Both the position numbers and the translations under genes were made by a program. 15,446 nt of DNA. Origin: an uncultured Ellagibacter sp. (GTDB lineage: Bacteria; Actinomycetota; Coriobacteriia; Coriobacteriales; Eggerthellaceae). The notes beneath the pieces were generated by a model that searched no databases, was not told the origin of the DNA, and saw only the letters and a list, made by a program, of their open reading frames with translations. Of the stretch, positions 7,513 to 13,651 are shown piece by piece (the first letter of the stretch is position 1; each line of letters opens with the position of its first letter). The stretch lies in the NCBI RefSeq assembly GCF_934617235.1, contig NZ_CAKTTZ010000053.1, positions 1 through 15,446 on the forward strand, given 5' to 3'.

Positions 7513-7610
7513 CGGATTTCTTACCTATATGTATGATCTTTCCAATTACACGAAAGTCTTACCCATACGTAAGAATTTCACAGATTGGTGCATATGCCCC
7601 GTAAGACGCA

Positions 7611-7645
7611 GGAAGGCCCCGGCAGTCCGCATGCCAGGGCCTTCC
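7611..7645. terminator. Bidirectional hairpin terminator
   Basis: The arms GGAAGGCCC (7611-7619) and GGGCCTTCC (7637-7645) are perfect, with an inner GGCA/TGCC pairing. The hairpin lies between the convergent uvrA-like and tlpA-like genes. No strong T-run flanks it on either strand, so termination may be partial. Confidence 0.65.
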
Positions 7646-7665
7646 CATAGCGCTTGCTTGCGGGT

Positions 7666-8637
7666 TTATCCCTCGCTGTTCGCAATCGCCCGATCGATGA
7701 GCTTGCTGAGCGTTTTCTGCTGCTCGGGGGACGTGATCGCGCCGACGATCGGGTCGCCCACGATGTTGCCGTTCTTGTCGACGACGTAGGTGGTCGGATA
7801 CGAGAACAGCTCGGAGGTGAACTTGCCGGCTTCGCTGCTCGACGCGAACCAGATGTTTTTGTACGTGATGTTCTTCTTCGAGAGGATGTCCTTCGCCTCG
7901 GAAATTGCGGTCGCGTCGCCGTCGAGCGTGAAGGAGTTGACGCCCACGACCTGGCCGCCCTTGCTGGAGAGTTCCTTGTTGAGCGCTTCCAAATCGCCCA
8001 ACTCGCCCACGCATGGCTTGCAGGTGGTGAACCAGAAGTTGACCACGGTCACCTTGTTGCTCGAGAAGAGCTTGTCGCTGGTCACCTCGTTGCCGTCAAG
8101 GTCTTTCCCTTGGAAGCTCGGGAACTTGCTGGCACTGGCAGCGGCGCCAGCGCTGCTCGGCATGCCAGCGCTCGACGCGTCGACGCTTTCCCCTGAGCCT
8201 GGGGAGCTACCACATCCGGGGAAGTCCTTCTCGAGGGCCGTAAGCTTGTCCTCGATTTCCTTGACCTGCTGGGCTCCGGCCTTGAGCTTCTTCAGCTCCT
8301 CGGCCGAGAACTGGTCTTTGGTGCCCTCGATCGTGTCGAGGAGGAAGTCGCCGTAGTTTTTGCCGTCCTCGATCATCGGCATATCCTTGTTCGCCGCCAG
8401 GAACACTTTCTCCCACAGCTTCGAGTCGCCAGAGAGGATCTCGTTTTCCTTCTGCATGAGCTTTTGATGCAGCTCGGTCGCCTCCTCGGTGTTCTTCGGC
8501 TGCGTTGCCAGCAAAGCCGCGATATCGGTGTTGCCGCTTGTGGAGTCGGCCTCGCTTTCCTTAGGGGACGAACAGGCTGCAAGGGCGAATACCAGCAGGG
8601 AGGCTACCAGCGCCACTGCAATTTTCGTTAGTTTCAT
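7666..8637 (-). CDS. TlpA-like thioredoxin-fold lipoprotein
   Basis: This 323-aa lipoprotein has a signal ending LAAC with Cys22 as the lipid site. Residues about 35-140 form a charged, mostly helical domain, followed by a Ser/Gly/Ala linker (about 143-170). Residues about 172-320 are a redoxin/TlpA thioredoxin domain with the active site FTTCKPC (Cys206, Cys209) and the cis-proline in SYPTTYVVD (Pro281). It would act outside the membrane as a thiol-disulfide reductase. I chose the second of two ATG codons (8637) because GGAGG lies 7 bases before it, while it almost touches the first ATG at 8643. The gene follows the polyferredoxin gene by 52 bases and should receive electrons through it. The helical N-terminal domain and its partner are unknown. 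Confidence 0.9.
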   Translation of the reverse strand: MKLTKIAVALVASLLVFALAACSSPKESEADSTSGNTDIAALLATQPKNTEEATELHQKLMQKENEILSGDSKLWEKVFLAANKDMPMIEDGKNYGDFLLDTIEGTKDQFSAEELKKLKAGAQQVKEIEDKLTALEKDFPGCGSSPGSGESVDASSAGMPSSAGAAASASKFPSFQGKDLDGNEVTSDKLFSSNKVTVVNFWFTTCKPCVGELGDLEALNKELSSKGGQVVGVNSFTLDGDATAISEAKDILSKKNITYKNIWFASSSEAGKFTSELFSYPTTYVVDKNGNIVGDPIVGAITSPEQQKTLSKLIDRAIANSEG

Positions 8638-8689
8638 AATCATTCCTCCATTTGCAATCGTTTGTATTGCTTGTCGTTTTCTCGATTTG

Positions 8690-9592
8690 TCAGCTCTTCT
8701 CGCACTGCGGCTTTGGTTGCTTTTCCGGCAAGCTCAGGTCGTAGCTGAAGCCGATAGCGTCGGTCGGACATGCTCCTATGCACTTGCCGCAGCGGATGCA
8801 CTCGGTGTGATTGGGCGATTCCGTGACCTTGACGTCCATCTTGCACGTCTTCGCGCATGTGCCGCACGAGATGCATCGGTGCTGGTCAACTTTAATTCCA
8901 AGCAGGGATACCTTGTTCATGAGCGCGTAGAGTGCGCCGAGCGGGCAGACCCATTTGCAAAACGGGCGGTAGATGAGCACGCTTAAGGCGACCACCGCGA
9001 TCAGAACGGCAAGCTTCCAGGTGAACAGCGCTCCTAATGCGGAGCGTATGCCGGTATCGACGATGGCGAGCGGGATCGCGCCTTCGAGCACTCCCTGCGG
9101 GCAGACGTACTTGCAGAAGATCGGGTCGCCCATTCCGACATCGTTGACCAGCAGCGCTGGCAGCAACACCACGGTGAGCAGCAGCACGACGTACTTCAGG
9201 TACCTAAGTGGTTTGAGTCTCCTTGTGGACAGCTTTTTGCCGGGGATTTTGTTCAGCAGTTCCTGCAGCCAGCCGAACGGGCAGAGAAATCCGCACACGA
9301 AGCGCCCTAGCAGCACACCGACAAGGATCAAAAACCCGGTCACGTAGTACGAGAAGCTGAACTTCGACGAACCCACTATCGCTTGGAACGACCCGATGGG
9401 GCAGGCACCTGTGGCCGCGGGGCAGGAATAGCAGTTCAGGCCGGGTACGCAGACCGCCTTGCCCTGCCCCTGATAGATAGTGCCCTTAAAGAAGTTCGGC
9501 AGGTGGATGTTGGTAAGCAGCGTCGCGCCCGCTTGGATCCAGCCGCGGAAGCGACTCAAGAGGTGCGATACGGGGTTTCTTCTCTTATCCAA
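8690..9592 (-). CDS. Membrane polyferredoxin (NapH/YccM-like 4Fe-4S protein)
   Basis: This 300-aa integral membrane protein appears to carry electrons across the membrane. Hydrophobic spans lie at about 82-98, 132-149 and 190-207, with further shorter ones. Cysteines cluster as 48, 54, 57 and 64 (CVPGLNCYSCP...CPIG), then CxxxCP pairs at 100/104, 160/164 and 212/216. Two classical 4Fe-4S ferredoxin motifs follow at 240-250 (CISCGTCAKTC) and 265-275 (CIRCGKCIGAC). The start is TTG at 9592: no ATG lies nearby, and it overlaps the stop of the CXXC gene by 8 bases, suggesting translational coupling. A later TTG in the LLSRF stretch is a possible alternative. Its place between a CXXC mini-protein and a thioredoxin lipoprotein argues for extracytoplasmic thiol reduction. 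Donor and end acceptor are unknown. Confidence 0.88.
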   Translation of the reverse strand: MDKRRNPVSHLLSRFRGWIQAGATLLTNIHLPNFFKGTIYQGQGKAVCVPGLNCYSCPAATGACPIGSFQAIVGSSKFSFSYYVTGFLILVGVLLGRFVCGFLCPFGWLQELLNKIPGKKLSTRRLKPLRYLKYVVLLLTVVLLPALLVNDVGMGDPIFCKYVCPQGVLEGAIPLAIVDTGIRSALGALFTWKLAVLIAVVALSVLIYRPFCKWVCPLGALYALMNKVSLLGIKVDQHRCISCGTCAKTCKMDVKVTESPNHTECIRCGKCIGACPTDAIGFSYDLSLPEKQPKPQCEKS

Positions 9593-9731
9593 TTCCGATG
9601 CACTCCAAGCACAGTCGAATCGCCTTGGCCAACACGGCGTCTGCCTCGCCCCGCATCGCGCCGAAGCACACCATGGCCACCCCGGCTGCCAACAAGGCGA
9701 CTTGCGCCGCGGGCTTTATCGCTTTGAACAA
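9585..9731 (-). CDS. CD1871A-like CXXC motif mini-protein
   Basis: This 48-aa protein has one hydrophobic span (about QVALLAAGVAMVCFGAM) and a conserved tail reading AIRLCLECIGIG, the hallmark of the CD1871A-family CXXC proteins found beside 4Fe-4S membrane proteins and TlpA. The start is TTG 9731, since AAAGGAG lies 8 bases upstream and the length then fits the family. An ATG at 9785 would add 18 residues but lacks such a site. The gene is first in the three-gene operon and its stop overlaps the next start. The CXXC pair, at the membrane face, could pass electrons or bind metal; its function is not established. Confidence 0.8.
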   Translation of the reverse strand: MFKAIKPAAQVALLAAGVAMVCFGAMRGEADAVLAKAIRLCLECIGIG

Positions 9732-9785
9732 TTCTCTCGCTCCTTTCGGGAGATATGAGCCGATTCCTTCCGTTGCGCGTCTCAT

Positions 9786-9846
9786 TGGAACATATCGCTT
9801 ATAAAATCCGTGTTAAGAGAGACGGCGCCCGTGTGAGGAGGCCCGA
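9786..9846. promoter_or_regulatory. Divergent promoter region, redox operon and two-component system
   Basis: This short AT-richer gap separates the redox operon from the response regulator gene. On the minus strand TTAACA and TATGTT are spaced 16 bases apart; on the plus strand TATAAA is visible but no well-spaced -35. GAGGAGG at 9835-9841 is the response regulator's ribosome site. No clear direct repeats typical of OmpR-type binding were seen. Confidence 0.35.
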
Positions 9847-10521
9847 ATGCGAATTTTGGTTGTGGAAGATGAGCGGTCGCTGTGCGATGCGATCGCGCGC
9901 AGCTTGAGACGCCTTGCGTACAGTGTCGACTGCTGCCACGATGGGCGAGAGGCGCTCGACCTGCTTGCCTTTGAGAGCTTCGATCTTGTTGTGCTCGATT
10001 TGAACCTTCCCGGGGCGGATGGCATGACGGTGCTTAGGGACCTGCGAGAATCCGACTCGGAGACCAAGGTGCTCGTCCTTTCGGCGCGCGGCGAGGTTTC
10101 TGACAAGGTGGCGGGCCTTGATGCGGGCGCCAACGACTACCTGACGAAGCCGTTTCACCTCGAGGAGCTCGCGGCGAGGATACGCGCCCTCACGCTGAGG
10201 CGCTTTACGCAAAATGATGTGCTGCTGACCTGCGGAAATCTTACTTTCGACACGAAGGCGCGCCAGGCGGTTGTGGGTGGGGAAGCTTTGTCCCTCACTC
10301 GAAAGGAGACAGGGATACTCGAGTACCTGATGCTCAACCAGGGGCGGCCTGTCAGCCAGGAGGAGCTTCTCGAGCATGTATGGGATAGCAGCGTGAACAG
10401 CTTCAGCAATTCGATTAGGGTCCATATTTCCTCTTTAAGGAAGAAGCTGCGCGGCGCTTTGGGGCACGACCCTATATGCAACCGCATCGGGGAGGGCTAC
10501 GTGATGGAGGAGACCGCATGA
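9847..10521 (+). CDS. OmpR/PhoB-family response regulator
   Basis: This 224-aa cytoplasmic transcription factor has a receiver domain at 1-118, with acidic Glu7-Asp8, phospho-acceptor Asp51 (VVLDLNLPG), Ser79 and Lys101 (LTKPF). A winged helix-turn-helix follows at about 125-222 (LSLTRKETGILEYLM, then SIRVHISSLRKKL and GEGYVME). ATG 9847 has a strong GAGGAGG 5 bases upstream. The gene overlaps the histidine kinase start by the ATGA tetranucleotide and is divergent from the redox operon, which is a plausible target. Confidence 0.93.
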   Translation: MRILVVEDERSLCDAIARSLRRLAYSVDCCHDGREALDLLAFESFDLVVLDLNLPGADGMTVLRDLRESDSETKVLVLSARGEVSDKVAGLDAGANDYLTKPFHLEELAARIRALTLRRFTQNDVLLTCGNLTFDTKARQAVVGGEALSLTRKETGILEYLMLNQGRPVSQEELLEHVWDSSVNSFSNSIRVHISSLRKKLRGALGHDPICNRIGEGYVMEETA

Positions 10522-11666
10522 GAGGGCTCTCGCTACAGTGGCGCATCACGCTGATGACGGCTCTTCTCGTGTGCGTGACGTGTGTGCTCATGAACTGCCT
10601 GATCGGGTATTCGGGAATGCGCTACATGGACTCGATCGGCAGCGGCATATCGGCGTGCGCTGACATCGGCGATGGTGCCGCCGCGTCGTTCGACCCCGAC
10701 AACCGTGAGCTCGACGAAGAGCTCACGATCGTGGTGAGCAACGCGCAGGAATCCTTCAGCGCGACTAATTGGCTGATAACGATTGCAGTGACGCTGCTCG
10801 GCGGCGTGCTGGCGTATTTCGTCAGCGGCCACGCGCTAAGGCCGTTGCGGGCTTTCGCGTCGCAGGTCGAGAACGTGCAGCCGTCCAACCTGGCGGACAT
10901 GAAAATCAGCGAGGACGTGCTTCCCGAGTTCAGGCAGTTCAGCACGTCGTTCAACAGCATGATTGACCGCCTTGACGAGGGCTTCAGCGCGCAGAGGCAG
11001 TTCACGGGGAACGCCGCGCACGAGCTGCGGACGCCGCTTGCCCTCATGCAGGCGCAGGTCGAGTTGTTCTCCGCCGAGCACCCCGACGCGGGACCTGAGG
11101 AAGCTGCCTTCCTTGGGCTTCTGCAGGAACAGACCGAGAAGATGTCGCAAATGACGAAGACCCTGCTTGAGATGAGTGAGCTTCGCAGCGTGCCCTGTAA
11201 CGATCGGATCGAGCTGGCGCCGATGGTCGAGGAGGTTCTCACCGACCTTGCCCCGCTTGCCGAGGCGCGGGGTATCGCCCTTGAGCATGATGGGGATGCT
11301 CGGCTGATCGGTAGCGATACGCTGATGTATCGGTTGGTGTTCAACCTGGTCGAAAACGCAATTCGATACAGCCGTCCCAACGCGGCGGTCCGCGTTTCCG
11401 CCTGCGAGGAGGGCGGGCGCGCTGTTCTGCGGATTGCAGATGGCGGCCCGGGGATTCCCGAGCAGTTCAGGAAGAGCATCTTCCAGCCGTTCTTCCGCGT
11501 TGACAAATCTCGCAGTAGGGAATGTGGCGGTGTTGGGCTGGGGCTTTCCCTCGTGTGGGAGATCGCCTCGCTTCACGGTGGCACGGTGGAGGTCGAGGCG
11601 AGCTCTGAGGAAGGTACCGTCATGCGCGTTGAGCTTCCCGCTGGGGAGTCCGCCGCGACCACGTGA
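10518..11666 (+). CDS. Sensor histidine kinase (HisKA class)
   Basis: This 382-aa membrane kinase has spans at about 10-32 and 84-103 flanking a short (about 50 residues) extracytoplasmic segment with cysteines near the first span (Cys19, 22, 27) and Cys47. A HAMP-like linker follows (about 104-157), then the H-box FTGNAAHELRTPLA with phospho-acceptor His168. The ATPase domain shows NLVENAIRYS (N box), IADGGPGIP (G1), FQPFFRVDKSRS and GVGLGLS (G2). The start is the ATG at 10518, overlapping the regulator stop as ATGA; an upstream in-frame ATG at 10476 would sit inside the regulator gene. The small sensor region suggests a simple or intramembrane signal, and the cysteines fit a redox cue, which is speculation. 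Confidence 0.92.
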   Translation: MRGLSLQWRITLMTALLVCVTCVLMNCLIGYSGMRYMDSIGSGISACADIGDGAAASFDPDNRELDEELTIVVSNAQESFSATNWLITIAVTLLGGVLAYFVSGHALRPLRAFASQVENVQPSNLADMKISEDVLPEFRQFSTSFNSMIDRLDEGFSAQRQFTGNAAHELRTPLALMQAQVELFSAEHPDAGPEEAAFLGLLQEQTEKMSQMTKTLLEMSELRSVPCNDRIELAPMVEEVLTDLAPLAEARGIALEHDGDARLIGSDTLMYRLVFNLVENAIRYSRPNAAVRVSACEEGGRAVLRIADGGPGIPEQFRKSIFQPFFRVDKSRSRECGGVGLGLSLVWEIASLHGGTVEVEASSEEGTVMRVELPAGESAATT

Positions 11667-11668
11667 CG

Positions 11669-11826
11669 CCGCGAGCCTGCAACTGCGTGACGCTTGGGGA
11701 CCCGCGCCCACCGCGAGTGGATGACCTGCGGACTCGCGCCTGCCACGACCGCGAGACCCGCGCCCGCGTGATGCTCAGGGCCTGCGGCCGCGCGACCGCA
11801 TGATGCGTGGGCGTTCCCCACCCGCA
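11669..11826. repeat. Degenerate ~40-bp tandem repeats downstream of the kinase gene
   Basis: CCGCGAG recurs at 11669, 11711 and 11749, with CCGCGCG at 11788, giving spacings of 42, 38 and 39. Variants of GCGTGACGC and CCCGCGCC lie between. The array begins right after the kinase stop and runs to the accessory region. It resembles the arrays at 346 and 4841 in length, degeneracy and intergenic setting, though not in exact sequence. Confidence 0.5.
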
Positions 11827-11882
11827 TTTGCCCTATACCGAGCACGCAAGTGAACAAGATGCGGTACGCATTGAGGATGGCT

Positions 11883-12642
11883 ATGATCGATTGGACGCAA
11901 GTTGTCACTGATACGATTTCCGGGCTGATTGTCGGAATCATCCTTGCGGTTCTGGGCTACATTTTTATCAACAAGTACACGCAGAGCATCGCTTTCGCGA
12001 AAAGAATGTCTGAATACGGCTGCACGAACGCAAGCGTCGACAAGTAGACCAAACGCGAGCTGCGGGAGACGTTTTCCCATGCAAGCGTCATCAAGCTTAT
12101 GAACGTTTCGGGGCTTCACTTTCTTGAAGCTAATCGCGGCCAGGTCAAAGCCGCATCGGCGAGGTTGCGAGATCAAGTTTCTTTGCTGCCGGCCGGACAG
12201 CGAGTTTTTGACGAACATCGAGAACCTCGAGTGCAATACGATCGATTCGCGTGGACTTCCCCTGAGAGGCGAGGGGTCGAAGATAAGCAAGGAGGTCGTG
12301 GGCTTGTCATAAGAGTTCGCCGAATCGGGCATGAATGTTCGCTTCTATTCGACCGAGTACCGCTTGCCATACGTGATAGCGGAGTATCCGGAGAGCGGGT
12401 TCGCGAAGGGCGCACGGCAGGAGGACGAATACCTGAAGGGCAATGTGAAGGTGTGGCTGACGATGACGCCGCCTCCGTACAAGTCCACCCGCGCGTTCGT
12501 TTTGAGGGGGCACCTCAAGCAAAGGGTAACCTATTCTGACGACTTGAACTTCGTCGAGATGATGGAGACGAACTTCGACACAATTTGGGAACACGGGTCG
12601 TGCGATGCGAGAAAATGGCTCGACGATAATGGTCTGCTATAA
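11883..12642 (+). pseudogene. Broken membrane-anchored protein of unknown family
   Basis: The reading continues across a TAG at 12045, a frameshift (frame moves by +1) at about 12155-12165 and a TAA at 12310. The reconstructed protein of about 250 aa has an N-terminal membrane span (TISGLIVGIILAVLGYIFI) and a cytoplasmic part with VIKLMNVSGLHFLEANRG, GCEIKFLCCRPDSEFL, FYSTEYRLPYVIAEY and MMETNFDTIWEHGSC. The 'leucine-rich A...GCEIKFLCC.PDS' pattern resembles phospholipase-D-like or DUF5919-type ligand domains, a weak impression. ATG 11883 follows GAGG by 6 bases; an upstream ATG at 11850 is also in frame. Because TAG, TAA and (in the next gene) TGA all interrupt the frames, recoding is unlikely. 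The gene is 9 bases before the YdcF-like pseudogene. Confidence 0.7.
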
Positions 12643-12651
12643 GGGGAAATG

Positions 12652-13356
12652 ATGAAAGAGCTGATATCTGGAGTCAACGAAGCTGCAAGCGAAGGCGACC
12701 CCTTGTTTGCGGAATGGCAAGAAAAGCTGAATAGCGCGAACAGGTACATGAAAGAGTGATCGGGGCTGGGCGGGGCTCTCATTGAAGTCGCGGCGCAGCA
12801 TCCGCTGGTGGAGGGAAGGTACCCGAACCCGGAGTTTTCGGCGCGGCTCGACGCAGCTTACGGCTTGTATGGTGAGCTGCGAAATCGAGGTGTGGCTCCG
12901 GTCAAGATTTATGTCCCGGGAAGCATTCGCATGATGGATGGTGTTTGCGACGAGGTGAGCCTCAGCTTGGCTGGGTGCAATTACCTTATCGAGCGCGGCG
13001 TTCCCCAGGAGGATCTTTTCGGCGACTCGGAGAATCTGAAGTACAAGGGAAGCCTGGGAGTGTACAACTCCTCGGATGAGTGCTACATGGCGTCGTGCCT
13101 GTTCAAAGACGGATCCTTCGGGGAGTTCCACTGCGTGTGCTCTCCCGCCCAGCTGCTTCGCAAGGCTCTAAGTTACATTTCTTTCGGGTGTCTTCCCCTG
13201 ATGCGCTCCGTTCCTTGCAAGGAAATGTTCCATAGCTACGTCGACGAGGCGTTCTTGTATATCCCGCGGCTTCTTTCCGACGCGAGTGCCTTGCAGGGCG
13301 AAGATTCCGCAGAAGCGAACAGGTTGCGGGAGCTCAGAAAGCCAAAAACCACTTAG
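12652..13356 (+). pseudogene. Broken ElyC/SanA/YdcF-like (DUF218) protein
   Basis: The frame starts at ATG 12652 (AAGGGG 5 bases upstream; ATG 12649 is also in frame) and is cut by a TGA at 12757-12759 after RYMKE, then continues in the same frame to TAG at 13354. The product would be about 234 aa: an N-terminal helical part, then VKIYVPGS, SLSLAGCNYLIERGVPQEDLF, KYKGSLGVYNSSDECY and FHCVCSPAQLLRKALSYIS, which look like a divergent YdcF/SanA fold with its 'PGS ... GVP ... D' pattern. Immediate linkage to the membrane protein pseudogene suggests a functional pair. One stop only, so recent inactivation or readthrough cannot be excluded; no SECIS-like structure was seen. Confidence 0.7.
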
Positions 13357-13405
13357 ATAACGCTGGGAAGGGTGCGGACGTCACCTCGGCGGGAGCAAGA
13401 CTCGG

Positions 13406-13568
13406 AGTTCGTGGTCATTTGAGCGAGTTGTGCGACGTTTTTTCGTCCGATTCGCCCTTTTCCGATGGGTCGGAGAGCTCTCGTAAACTAAAACCCCAGG
13501 TCAGAGAAAAGCAAGTTGAATTATCCTGAAAAATGATAGTGCATAACTCGCTCACTTGACCACGAACT
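13406..13568. mobile_element. 163-bp MITE-like element with 28-bp terminal inverted repeats
   Basis: Left end 13406-13433 and the reverse complement of right end 13541-13568 match at 25 of 28 positions; both begin AGTTCGTGGTCA. The inside holds TCCGATGGGTCGGA (13461-13474), a small hairpin, and the palindrome GAGAGCTCTC (13473-13482). No transposase is encoded; the short minus frame entering it has no support. No perfect target duplication is seen (CTCGG before, AGGGG after). It may be a non-autonomous transposon or a transcribed hairpin element. Confidence 0.75.
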
Positions 13569-13651
13569 AGGGGAGTTGCTACCCCAGGGGTGGAAATTAG
13601 GCGGGAATTGGAGCGCAGGCGGGGCCTTCTTTCCTCGAAATTGGCTCGTCG

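Noticed and set aside
12757..12759. In-frame TGA as selenocysteine or readthrough codon
   Set aside because: The neighbouring gene is broken by TAG, TAA and a frameshift, so decay explains all; no selenocysteine-type hairpin was seen after the TGA.
13569..13651. Possible left remnant of the dispersed repeat split by the IS
   Set aside because: GAGTTGCTACCCCA resembles GAGTTACTCCCCA in the left copy, but the similarity is short and does not extend, so I could not support it.
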